Below are positions 49,260 through 56,737 of a stretch of 64,000 nucleotides of DNA, in pieces. This stretch comes from VGBK01 sp043810615 (GTDB taxonomy: Bacteria; Actinomycetota; Acidimicrobiia; Spongiisociales; UBA11373). Numbering within the stretch: position 1 is the first letter of the stretch; each line of letters opens with the position of its first letter. The stretch spans positions 3,517 to 67,516 of the forward strand of contig JBDROA010000092.1 of NCBI GenBank assembly GCA_043810615.1, in the 5' to 3' direction. The notes under the pieces are model-generated. The model was not told the DNA's origin, made no database searches, and saw only the letters and a program-made list of their open reading frames with translations. Both the position numbers and the translations under genes were made by a program.

Positions 49260-49372
49260 CGGTCGGGCCTGCAGCTCACCGCCAGGCTCCCAGACCGGCG
49301 CGCCGGCGCAGTCGGGCCGGGGCGGGCCTCGCCGCCTCTCGACCGCCGGTCGAGGGTTTCGGGGTGGGGGAC

Positions 49373-49378
49373 TACCAT
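49373..49378 (+). promoter_or_regulatory. -10 hexamer of leaderless garA
   Basis: TACCAT ends 7 nt before ATG 49386. The 126-nt gap after gcvH contains no other clear signal. Confidence 0.45.
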
Positions 49379-49385
49379 TGAGGCC

Positions 49386-49820
49386 ATGGACCCCAGCGAC
49401 GAGGCCGGGCGGCACCCCCGCGAGAAGTCGGCGGACTCCGAGACCGACGCCACCCTCACCTACAATCCGGTGGACGAGGTTCGGCGCATCCGGGCCCGGG
49501 AGGCTGCGGCCGGCATCCCGGGCCTCGAAGGCTTCGCCCTGGTGGTAACCGAAGGGCCCCTGCGGGGCGCCCACTGGCATCTCGACGACGGCGTGCACGA
49601 GGCCGGGCGCAACACCGCGGCTACGGTGTTCCTCGACGACATCACGGTCTCACGCCACCATGCGGCCTTCCACGTCGAGGGACGGCGCTTCCTGCTTCGC
49701 GACCTGGGGTCCACAAACGGGACCTACGTCAACGGCAAACTGGCCGAGGAGGCGGAGTTGAGCCCCGGCGACGAGGTGATCATCGGCCGGTTCCACCTCG
49801 TTGTGGCGCGCGGGGCATGA
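49386..49820 (+). CDS. garA: FHA-domain regulator, GarA-like
   Basis: 144 residues: a flexible N-terminus with threonines (ETDATLTYNP, T20-T25) that could be phosphorylated by Ser/Thr kinases, and an FHA domain (GRNTAATVFLDDITVSRHHAAF, DLGSTNGTYVNG, GDEVIIGRFHLVV). Mycobacterial GarA (OdhI) inhibits 2-oxoglutarate dehydrogenase and regulates glutamate enzymes; when phosphorylated, its FHA domain binds its own tail. The position after gcvH and before the ftsR-like gene is the same as in mycobacteria, which supports the assignment. The ETTSV phosphosite motif is not exactly conserved. ATGA overlap with the next gene. Confidence 0.85.
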   Translation: MDPSDEAGRHPREKSADSETDATLTYNPVDEVRRIRAREAAAGIPGLEGFALVVTEGPLRGAHWHLDDGVHEAGRNTAATVFLDDITVSRHHAAFHVEGRRFLLRDLGSTNGTYVNGKLAEEAELSPGDEVIIGRFHLVVARGA

Positions 49821-50512
49821 GCGAGCGCCGTGCCCTGGCCATAGGCGAGGTGATCGACCTCCTCCAGGAGGAGTTCCCGGATGTGAGCATCTCCAAGCTG
49901 CGCTTCCTGGAGACCCAGGGCCTGGTCCGGCCCGTGCGCAGCCCGTCCGGCTACCGGCAGTTCCGAGCCCCCGACGTCGAGCGCATCCGCTACATCCTCC
50001 GGCAGCAGCGTGACCACTTCCTGCCGCTGAAGGTGATCAAGTCCAAGCTGGCCGCCTGGGAGCGGGGGGAGGAGCCCACCGTCTCCCCGGCGTCGGGCCC
50101 CCTTCCCGAGGCCTACTTCGCCGGAGGGAAGGCGCGCATGTCGGCCGACGAACTCGCCCGCGCCGCCGGCGTACCCCTGGATCTGGTGCACCGCCTGGTG
50201 GAGCACGGGGTGCTCGACCGGCGCCCCGGGCCCGGGGGCGAACTGCAGTTCGGCGAGAACGACGCCGCCGTCTCCCGCGCCGCCCAGCGCCTGGTCTCCC
50301 GGGGCCTGGAGCCGCGCCACGTGAAGTCGTTGTGCCTCGCTTCCCACCGCGAGGTGGACCTGCTCTCCCAGTTGGCCGGGCCGCTCCTGCGGCACCGCAC
50401 CCCCGCCGGGCGCCGTCAGGCAGCCGAGGTCCTCGCCGACTGCGCCCAGGCGGCGCGTGACCTGCAGGACGCCGTGGTGCGGTCCCGGCTCCGGGACCTG
50501 CTGGAGGGCTGA
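49817..50512 (+). CDS. MerR-family regulator, FtsR/Rv1828-like
   Basis: 231 residues with an N-terminal MerR winged helix (AIGEVIDLLQEEFPDVSISKLRFLETQGLVRPVRSPSGYRQFRAPDVERIRYILRQQRD) and a second C-terminal winged-helix-like domain (MSADELARAAGVPLDLVHRLVEHGVLDRR). This two-part shape and the garA neighbour identify the Rv1828/FtsR group, which in corynebacteria activates ftsZ. There is no metal-binding Cys set. ATG overlaps the garA stop. Confidence 0.88.
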   Translation: MSERRALAIGEVIDLLQEEFPDVSISKLRFLETQGLVRPVRSPSGYRQFRAPDVERIRYILRQQRDHFLPLKVIKSKLAAWERGEEPTVSPASGPLPEAYFAGGKARMSADELARAAGVPLDLVHRLVEHGVLDRRPGPGGELQFGENDAAVSRAAQRLVSRGLEPRHVKSLCLASHREVDLLSQLAGPLLRHRTPAGRRQAAEVLADCAQAARDLQDAVVRSRLRDLLEG

Positions 50513-50515
50513 GCC

Positions 50516-51571
50516 TTGCCCGGCGTCGCCGCTCTCGTGTTGTCGCTGGGGTTGCCTTTGGCGTCGCTGGCCCCACTAGGCCCATCCCTGCCCCCGTTGC
50601 CCATCGCCGCCTTTCCGGACCACGAGCCGCCGGTGCTGTCGTCCCGGTCCTGGGCGCTGTACTCGGTGGACGAGGCCGCCCTCGTCTGGGCGGCGGGCGC
50701 CGATGAGGTCCGAGCCCCGGCCTCGGTCACCAAGGTGATGACCGCCCTGGTAGTGGTGGAACAGGGTGTGGAACCCGGCGAGGAGGTCACAATCAGCGCC
50801 CGGGCGGCAAGCGAGCCGATCGGGTACGCGGGCCAGCAGAAGGTCTACGAAGGCGAGGTGTGGACCGTCGAGGCGCTGCTGGCCGACCTGCTGGTCTACT
50901 CCGACAATGGGGCCGCCGTCGCCCTCGCCGAGCACACCGCCGGGTCGGTCCAGGCCTTCGTCGACTTGATGAACCACAAGGCCGTCACCCTGGGAATGAC
51001 GAGCACCCGCTTCGAGAACCCCAACGGCCTCGACGAGGAAGGGCACGTCTCATCGGCCCGGGATCTCATCCGGCTGGGGACGGCGGCCATACAGGAGCCC
51101 CGCATCACCCGCATTACCCGCCTCAAGTTCGTGAGCTTCAACCCGGGCGGGCGCGTCATGGACGTCCGCAACACCAATCGGCTCCTCGGGACCTTCCCCG
51201 GGGTGCTCGGCTTGAAGACGGGCGATACCGCCGCCGCCGGGGAGGTACTGCTCTCCTACGCCACGCTGGCGCACGAGGACTTCCTCGGTGCGGTAATGGG
51301 GTCCACCGACCACATGAGCGACACCGCCGATCTGCTGGCCTATGCCGGGCGGGTCCTGGGGCCTCAGGACCACTTCTACGCCGCAGGCTCTCACCTGGAC
51401 GAACTGGCGGAGTGGCCGGCCTGGAGGCGGACCCGCCTGGCCGCCGCCGGGCCCCTGGACGACGGGAAGCGCCCGGACGCCCCGGTGCCGCTGAGCCCCG
51501 CCCAGCAGGACCTGGCCGCCGCCCTGCGCGACTTGCTGCCCGCCCTGCTCGGGGGAGACGCCGAGTCATGA
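50516..51571 (+). CDS. D-alanyl-D-alanine carboxypeptidase (S11 family)
   Basis: Penicillin-binding-protein-type enzyme trimming peptidoglycan pentapeptides outside the membrane. The three active-site motifs are SxxK in PASVTKVMTAL, SxN in YSDNGAAVALAEH and KTG in GLKTGDTAAAGE. Start is TTG 50516, with GGAGGG 7 nt upstream. The N-terminus (VAALVLSLGLPLASLAPL) is hydrophobic but has no basic residues, an unusual export signal; no C-terminal amphipathic anchor is evident. 351 residues. It and hpt are inserted between the ftsR-like and BFN genes, which are adjacent in mycobacteria. Confidence 0.92.
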   Translation: MPGVAALVLSLGLPLASLAPLGPSLPPLPIAAFPDHEPPVLSSRSWALYSVDEAALVWAAGADEVRAPASVTKVMTALVVVEQGVEPGEEVTISARAASEPIGYAGQQKVYEGEVWTVEALLADLLVYSDNGAAVALAEHTAGSVQAFVDLMNHKAVTLGMTSTRFENPNGLDEEGHVSSARDLIRLGTAAIQEPRITRITRLKFVSFNPGGRVMDVRNTNRLLGTFPGVLGLKTGDTAAAGEVLLSYATLAHEDFLGAVMGSTDHMSDTADLLAYAGRVLGPQDHFYAAGSHLDELAEWPAWRRTRLAAAGPLDDGKRPDAPVPLSPAQQDLAAALRDLLPALLGGDAES

Positions 51572-52170
51572 CCGGGGGAGAGCGGCCGGCGGGGGTGATC
51601 GCCGAGGTGGTGTCGGCCGCCGCCATCGCCGCTCGCATCACCGAGATGGGCGCTGCCATCCGGGCCGACTACGCCGGCCGCGAGCCCGTGCTGCTGGGGG
51701 TGCTCCAAGGAGCCGTACCGTTCCTGGCCGACCTCAGCCGGCAGCTCCCGCCCCGTCTCGACATCGACTTCCTCAGCCTGACGCGCTTCGGGTCGGAGGG
51801 CCGGGTGGGCATCGCCGTGGACAGCGCCACTTCCATCGCCGGCCGCCACGTGCTGCTGATCGAGGACATCGTCGACACCGGCCTCACCCTCTCCTACCTT
51901 CTCGGCCTCCTCGAGACCCGGGACCCGGCCTCCCTGGCCACCGCCACCCTCCTCGACAAGCGGACCCGTCGGATCGTCGACGTCCCGCTTCGCTACCGCG
52001 GCTTCGAGGTCGGCGACGAGTTCCTGCTCGGCTACGGCCTCGACTGGGAGGGGCGCTACCGCAACCTCCCCGGCCTCTGGGCGGTTCTCGACCTGGCCGC
52101 CTTTCGCCTCAACCCGGAGATGGCCACCCGCGGCCTTTACGGCGGGGCCGGTGATAAGGTGATCGCATGA
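51568..52170 (+). CDS. hpt: Hypoxanthine phosphoribosyltransferase
   Basis: Purine salvage: hypoxanthine/guanine plus PRPP to IMP/GMP. PRPP loop HVLLIEDIVDTGLTLSYLL, the catalytic-loop region FLSLTRFGSEGRV, PVLLGVLQGAVPFLADL and DEFLLGYGLDWEGRYRNLPG are all characteristic. 200 residues, slightly long because of the N-terminus. ATG overlaps the carboxypeptidase stop and the end overlaps the BFN gene, so these genes form one co-translated chain. Confidence 0.95.
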   Translation: MTGGERPAGVIAEVVSAAAIAARITEMGAAIRADYAGREPVLLGVLQGAVPFLADLSRQLPPRLDIDFLSLTRFGSEGRVGIAVDSATSIAGRHVLLIEDIVDTGLTLSYLLGLLETRDPASLATATLLDKRTRRIVDVPLRYRGFEVGDEFLLGYGLDWEGRYRNLPGLWAVLDLAAFRLNPEMATRGLYGGAGDKVIA

Positions 52171-52655
52171 GCGACGGCGTGCCGGTGGAGCTGGTCGGGG
52201 TGCGGATCGAGCTCCCCAGCAACCAGCCGATCGTGCTCCTCAAGGAGGTCGAGGGGACGCGCTACCTGCCCATTTGGATCGGGGCGGGGGAGGCCACCGC
52301 CATTGCCTTCGCCCTGGAGGGGGTGCGGCCGCAGCGCCCCCTGACCCACGACCTGCTGAAGCTCTCCGTGGAGGCCCTCGACGCCACAGTGCAGCGGGTG
52401 GTGGTCACCGAGATGCGCGAGGGCATCTACTACGCCAACCTCGTGCTGGCCCGTGAGGGCGAGGAGATCACTGTCTCCTCCCGGCCCTCCGATGCCCTCG
52501 CCCTGGCCGCCCGCACCGGCTCGCCCATCTTCGTATCCCCGCAGGTCCTCGAAGAGTCCGGGGTGGAGATCCGCGACGAGGAGGAAGAGGACGAGGTGGC
52601 TCGCTTCCGCAACTTCCTCGATAGCGTCAAGCCCGAGGATTTCGAGTCGGCCTGA
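52167..52655 (+). CDS. Bifunctional nuclease (DUF151/BFN) family protein
   Basis: 162 residues of the BFN/DUF151 family (Rv1829 group). VELVGVRIELPSNQPIVLLKEVEGTRYLPIWIGAGEATAIAFALEGVRPQRPLTHDLL and ITVSSRPSDALALAARTGSPIFVS are diagnostic; the C-terminus has the UVR-like acidic tail (EEEEDEVARFRNFLDSVKPEDF). Nuclease activity is known for plant homologues; the bacterial role is unclear. ATG overlaps the hpt stop. Confidence 0.92.
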   Translation: MSDGVPVELVGVRIELPSNQPIVLLKEVEGTRYLPIWIGAGEATAIAFALEGVRPQRPLTHDLLKLSVEALDATVQRVVVTEMREGIYYANLVLAREGEEITVSSRPSDALALAARTGSPIFVSPQVLEESGVEIRDEEEEDEVARFRNFLDSVKPEDFESA

Positions 52656-52740
52656 GGGCGGCCTCGCCCCTGGTCGGGTCCGCCGCCGGGGCCCCTGCCC
52701 ACGACCGGGCTTCGGCCGTCGTCGGCGAGTTCTCCACAGG

Positions 52741-52774
52741 GGTTGTTGACAACCCGGGGGCCCGGCTCTAGTTT
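52741..52774 (+). promoter_or_regulatory. Promoter of the merR gene with palindrome at -35
   Basis: -35 TTGACA (52746-52751), 17-nt spacer, -10 TAGTTT (52769-52774): the best canonical promoter in the window. The palindrome GGTTGTTGACAACC (52741-52754; arms GGTTGT/ACAACC) encloses the -35 and could be an operator. The transcript would have about 45 nt of leader with GGGGAGG just before GTG 52827. Confidence 0.7.
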
Positions 52775-52826
52775 CACAGCCGTAGTTCCATGGATCGGAA
52801 TTGCGCATGTGTAAGCTCGCGGGGAG

Positions 52827-53303
52827 GTGAGCCACGCCGTGAGGGACGAACAGGGCTATCGGGCCCCACAGGTCTGCAAGATCGTCGGGATCACGTATCG
52901 CCAGCTCGACTACTGGGCGCGCACCGGGCTGCTGGAGCCCAGCATCCGGGCCGCGGCCGGTTCGGGCTCGCAACGCCTCTACGCCTTCCCGGACATCGTG
53001 CAGCTCCGGGTGGTGAAACGCCTCCTCGACGCCGGCATGAGCCTGAAGCGGATCCGCCAGGCCATGCGCATCCTCTCCGATCAGCTCCACAGCGAGCGGC
53101 CCCTCGCCGACGTCACCCTGCTCTCCGACGGCTCCACCATCTATGCCGCCCATAGCGCCGACGAGGTAGTCGACGTGTTCCGCCGCGGCCAGGGGGTCTT
53201 CGGAATCGCCGTAGGTCCGGTGCTCGAGGAGCTCGAAGGGGAGCTGCATCGGCTGTTCCCCGAGCCCCGGCCGCTCGAAGTCACCGTGCCCATCGAAGCG
53301 TGA
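52827..53303 (+). CDS. MerR-family regulator, Rv1830-like
   Basis: 158 residues with a MerR winged helix (YRAPQVCKIVGITYRQLDYWARTGLLEPSIRAAAGSGSQRLYAFPDIVQLRVVKRLLDAGMSLKRIRQAM), followed by a small domain (LLSDGSTIYAAHSADEVVDVFRRGQGVFGIAVGPVLEELEGELHRL). The pattern and the order gcvH-garA-ftsR-BFN-merR match Rv1830 and relatives. Start GTG 52827 directly follows GGGGAGG; GTG 52839 is possible. The stop overlaps the next GTG. Confidence 0.9.
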   Translation: MSHAVRDEQGYRAPQVCKIVGITYRQLDYWARTGLLEPSIRAAAGSGSQRLYAFPDIVQLRVVKRLLDAGMSLKRIRQAMRILSDQLHSERPLADVTLLSDGSTIYAAHSADEVVDVFRRGQGVFGIAVGPVLEELEGELHRLFPEPRPLEVTVPIEA

Positions 53304-53746
53304 CCCGTCTCACCGCCATCGACGAGTTCGCCTCCCCGGCCGACGCCGTGGACTTCGCCCACCAGAGCGAGAAGCAGTTCGCCCGGCTCCTCGACTTCTA
53401 TGGGATCGACTGGCAGTACGAGCCCCGCTCCTTCCCCGTCGAATTCGATGCCGAGAGCAACCCCACGGGCTACTTCACCCCCGATTTCTACCTCCCCGAC
53501 GAGGACGTGTTCATCGAGATCACCACGATGAACCAGAAGCTGGTCACCAAGAAGAACCGCAAAGTGCGGCTGCTGCGAGCCCGTTACCCCGAGGTGCGCT
53601 GCAAGATCTTCTACCAGCGGGACTACCTCCACCTGATCGTGAAGTACGGCCTCGAAGCGGCAGAGGTCGAGGGGGAACCCGCACTGCCGACCCGCCTGCC
53701 CGGTCCTCCGCAGGTGGTCAACCTCGGCGCTGCCGAGACCGGATGA
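53300..53746 (+). CDS. Putative PD-(D/E)XK-fold nuclease-like protein
   Basis: 148 residues. The segment FTPDFYLPDEDVFIEITTMNQKLVTKKNRKVRLL has the look of a PD-(D/E)XK endonuclease core: an Asp at the end of one strand, Glu in IEITT, and lysines on the following helix in place of the usual K two residues on (migrated lysine). LLDFYGIDWQYEPRSFPVEF before it matches the VSR-like lead-in, and EVRCKIFYQRDYLHLIVKYG ends the domain. No partner methyltransferase is present, so repair or RNA/DNA processing is as likely as restriction. GTG overlaps the merR stop. Confidence 0.7.
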   Translation: MTRLTAIDEFASPADAVDFAHQSEKQFARLLDFYGIDWQYEPRSFPVEFDAESNPTGYFTPDFYLPDEDVFIEITTMNQKLVTKKNRKVRLLRARYPEVRCKIFYQRDYLHLIVKYGLEAAEVEGEPALPTRLPGPPQVVNLGAAETG

Positions 53747-53784
53747 CCCGGACCGCCGGCGAGAGAGCGGCGAGGGCCCGGCGC

Positions 53785-53790
53785 TAGGCT
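53785..53790 (+). promoter_or_regulatory. -10 hexamer before the gcvPA leader ORF
   Basis: TAGGCT ends 7 nt before GTG 53798. Confidence 0.4.
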
Positions 53791-53797
53791 GGGCCCG

Positions 53798-53917
53798 GTG
53801 ATCGTCGGCCGTTCCTTCCGGCTTTCCCCCGGAGCGCACGCCCAGCACGGCGTCCTCCCGACTGGGGGCGCGGCTTGCGGCGATACGGCCTCCGGCATAC
53901 CCGCTCGGGGGACTTAG
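53798..53917 (+). CDS. Leaderless 39-codon leader ORF coupled to gcvPA, glycine-rich
   Basis: GTG-initiated ORF starting 7 nt after a TAGGCT hexamer and ending in TAG (53915-53917), whose G is the first base of the gcvPA GTG. The peptide has 8 glycines in 39 residues (for example HGVLPTGGAACGDTASGIPARG). It may simply couple translation; a role as a glycine-sensing leader peptide is a speculation prompted by the downstream enzyme. Confidence 0.45.
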   Translation: MIVGRSFRLSPGAHAQHGVLPTGGAACGDTASGIPARGT

Positions 53918-55251
53918 TGGACTTCACCCCGCACACTCCCGCCGACATCGAGCGGATGCTGGCCGCCCTGGGCCACAACGCCGTCGAGGACCTGTTCGCC
54001 CACCTCCCGCCGGAGTCCCGGCCGCAGCGAGACCTCGACCTTCCCGAGCCCATGGCCGAGGTCGAGGTCATGCGGCACCTCTCCGGCCTCGCGGCGCGCA
54101 ACGTTTCGGACCTGGTGTGCTTCGCCGGCGGGGGGGTGTACGACCACTACTTGCCGCCGACGGTGAGGGCCCTGACCTTGCGGCCCGAGTTCGTCACCTC
54201 CTACACCCCGTACCAGGCTGAGGTGTCGCAGGGGGTGCTGCAGGCCCTCTACGAGTATCAGTCGATGGTGGCGGCCATCACCGGCCTGCCGGTGGCCAAC
54301 GCCTCCCTCTACGACGGGGCCACCGCTGCCCTCGAAGCGGTGAACCTGGCGGTGGGGGCGACGGGCCGACGCACCGTGTGGGTCTCTCGGGGGCTGTCCC
54401 CGCGGGCCCGGGAAGTGCTGGCCACCTGCGCCCCGGCCCGGGACCTGGCCGTCGTGGAGCACCCCCTGGCCGAGGGCCGCACCGTGTGGAAGCCCGATGC
54501 TGGTCCCGAACCGGCACTGCTGCTGCTGGCCCAGCCCAACTACCTGGGGGTAGTGGAGGACTACGACACCGCGGTCGGCCTGGCCCGGGCCAAGGGCGCC
54601 CTGGCCGCGGCCTCCGTGGACCCCATGCTCCTGGGGGTGCTTCGCTCCCCGGGTGCCGCCGGCTGCGACATCGCCCTGGGGGATGCTCAGCCTCTGGGCA
54701 CGCCGCTCTCTTTCGGGGGTCCGGGCCTGGGCCTCTTTGCCACCAGTGCCGCCCTCATGCGCCGGGTCCCGGGGCGCCTCGTGGGCCGCACCCTGGACGA
54801 GGACGGACGGGTCGCCTACACCCTCACCCTGCGCACCCGCGAGCAGGATATCCGCCGTGAGAAGGCCTCCTCCAACATCTGCACCAACCAGGGCCTCAAC
54901 GCCGTCGCGGCGGCCGTGCATCTGGCCTGGCTGGGCCCCGGTGGGCTGGCCGAGGCCGGCCGCCAGAGCGTCCACAAGGCCCACTACCTGGCCGAAAGAC
55001 TCGGCCGAATCGCCGGGGTGCGCCTGGCCGTGGCCGCTCCGTTCGCCCGCGAGTTCGCCATTGAGTTGCCCGCCGAGCCCGTGCCGGTGGTGGCGGCCAT
55101 GGCGGAGAGCGGCTACCTGGCCGGAATCCCGCTCTCGGCGGACTACCCCGAACTGCCCCGCAGCCTCCTGGTGGCGGTAACGGAGAAGCGCAGCCGCACA
55201 GAGTTGGATGGTTTCGCCGCGGCCCTCGAGGAGGTTCTCCGCATTGCCTGA
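53917..55251 (+). CDS. gcvPA: Glycine dehydrogenase (decarboxylating) subunit 1
   Basis: First chain of the two-chain P protein of the glycine cleavage system. DFTPHTPADIERMLAALG at the start and SDLVCFAGGGVYDHYLPPTVRAL, TPYQAEVSQGVLQALYEYQSMVAAITGLPVANASLYDGATAALEA are typical of GcvPA. GTG 53917 gives the conserved first residues; the longer frame from 53875 lacks similarity. CGGGGGA upstream is the ribosome site. 444 residues. Actinobacteria usually have a single-chain GcvP, so the split form stands out. Confidence 0.94.
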   Translation: MDFTPHTPADIERMLAALGHNAVEDLFAHLPPESRPQRDLDLPEPMAEVEVMRHLSGLAARNVSDLVCFAGGGVYDHYLPPTVRALTLRPEFVTSYTPYQAEVSQGVLQALYEYQSMVAAITGLPVANASLYDGATAALEAVNLAVGATGRRTVWVSRGLSPRAREVLATCAPARDLAVVEHPLAEGRTVWKPDAGPEPALLLLAQPNYLGVVEDYDTAVGLARAKGALAAASVDPMLLGVLRSPGAAGCDIALGDAQPLGTPLSFGGPGLGLFATSAALMRRVPGRLVGRTLDEDGRVAYTLTLRTREQDIRREKASSNICTNQGLNAVAAAVHLAWLGPGGLAEAGRQSVHKAHYLAERLGRIAGVRLAVAAPFAREFAIELPAEPVPVVAAMAESGYLAGIPLSADYPELPRSLLVAVTEKRSRTELDGFAAALEEVLRIA

Positions 55252-56737
55252 GCCGGGCGGGCGAGCCGCCTCTTCCCCTCTGGTCGGCGGAGCCGCCGAG
55301 CCCACCCTGGCGGCGTTGTCGGCGTCGGGCCGGAAGGCCTGGTCGTTCCCCGCCCTCGACGTGCCCGAAGCCGGATTCGACCTGCCGGAGAGCGCCCCGA
55401 CGCCCCCGCCGCTGCCGGAGGTGAGCGAACGCGACCTGGTGGCTCACTTCACGCGCCTGGCCCACCGCAGCTTCGCCGTAGACCTCGGGGCCTACCCCCT
55501 CGGCTCGTGCACCATGAAGTACAACCCCAAGGTCTGCGACTGGGTGGCCGAGCTGCCCGGGTTCCGCGACCTGCATCCCGCCACCCCGCTGGCCCTGACC
55601 CAGGGCGCCCTGGCGGTGCTGGTAGAGGCTGAGCGGGTGCTCTGCGAGCTCACCGGCATGGCCCGGGCCACTTTCCAGCCCCCGGCGGGGGCGGCCGGCG
55701 AGCTCACCGGGTTGCTCATCGCGCGGGCCTACCACGCCGCCCGCGGCAACCCGCGTTCCCGGATCATCATCCCCGACTCGGCCCACGGCACCAACCCGGC
55801 CTCGGTCAGCCTGGCCGGGTACCAGGCCGTCCCCGTGCCCAGCAACACGCGCGGTATGGTGGACCTCGAGGCCCTCCGCCGCCTGGTAGACGGTGAAGTC
55901 GCCGGCCTCATGCTGACCAACCCGAACACCCTGGGTCTGTTCGAGGAGGAGATCGTCGAGCTCGCCGCGGTGATCCACGCCGCCGGCGGCCTCGTCTACT
56001 ACGACGGCGCGAACCTCAATGCCATCCTGGGCATCGCCCGCCCCGGCGACATGGGGTTCGACATCGTCCACTCCAACCTCCACAAGACCTTCGCCACGCC
56101 GCACGGGGGAGGCGGTCCCGGGGCGGGCCCGGTGGCGGTGGTGGAGCCCCTGGTGCCCTACCTCCCCGGCCCCGTCCCCCAAGCCCAGGCCGACGGCACC
56201 CTGGGCTGGGGGATGCCGGCGGCTTCCATCGGCCGGGTGCACGGCGGCTACGGCAACTTCCTCGTCGTGGTGCGGGCCCTGGCCTACATGCGAGCCCTGG
56301 GCGGGCCGGGCTTGCGGCGGGTGGCGGAGCGCTCGGTCCTCAACGCCCGCTACCTCGAGTCGCTGATCGCCGCCGAGTACGACATTCCCTACCGCGAGCC
56401 GTGCATGCACGAGTTCGTCGCCTCGGCTGCTCGCCTGAAGCGGGAGACGGGGGTCCGGGCGGCGGATGTCGCCAAGGCCCTGCTGGACCTCGGCTTTCAC
56501 GCTCCCACCATGTACTTCCCGCTCATTGTCGAAGAAGCGCTCATGATCGAGCCGACCGAGACCGAGTCGCCCGAGACCGTCGAGGCCCTCGCCGCCGCGC
56601 TCCTCGCCATCGCCCGAAGGGCCCGGGAGGACCCCACCGGCGTCCACCAGCACCCGCGGACTACCCCAGTGCGGCGGCCCGACGACGCCCGGGCGGCCCG
56701 CCATCCGGTGCTGACCTGGTTCATGGAAGCACCGTGA
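55244..56737 (+). CDS. gcvPB: Glycine dehydrogenase (decarboxylating) subunit 2
   Basis: PLP-bearing chain of the P protein; decarboxylates glycine and loads the aminomethyl group on lipoyl-GcvH. FAVDLGAYPLGSCTMKYNPKV, PDSAHGTNPASVSLAGY, and the PLP lysine in VHSNLHKTFATPHGGGGPGAG are visible. Start TTG 55244 has GAGGAGG 9 nt upstream and overlaps gcvPA by 8 nt; the ATG at 55208 would add a non-conserved extension. 497 residues. The C-terminus carries the HP...TPVRRPDDARAARHP tail usual for the family. GTGA overlap with ppgK. Confidence 0.95.
   Translation: MPEPGGRAASSPLVGGAAEPTLAALSASGRKAWSFPALDVPEAGFDLPESAPTPPPLPEVSERDLVAHFTRLAHRSFAVDLGAYPLGSCTMKYNPKVCDWVAELPGFRDLHPATPLALTQGALAVLVEAERVLCELTGMARATFQPPAGAAGELTGLLIARAYHAARGNPRSRIIIPDSAHGTNPASVSLAGYQAVPVPSNTRGMVDLEALRRLVDGEVAGLMLTNPNTLGLFEEEIVELAAVIHAAGGLVYYDGANLNAILGIARPGDMGFDIVHSNLHKTFATPHGGGGPGAGPVAVVEPLVPYLPGPVPQAQADGTLGWGMPAASIGRVHGGYGNFLVVVRALAYMRALGGPGLRRVAERSVLNARYLESLIAAEYDIPYREPCMHEFVASAARLKRETGVRAADVAKALLDLGFHAPTMYFPLIVEEALMIEPTETESPETVEALAAALLAIARRAREDPTGVHQHPRTTPVRRPDDARAARHPVLTWFMEAP

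Noticed and set aside
53747..53916. Glycine riboswitch upstream of gcvPA
   Set aside because: I searched by eye for the conserved purine-rich aptamer blocks and did not find them; a leaderless ORF explains the spacing better. A covariance search could still overturn this.
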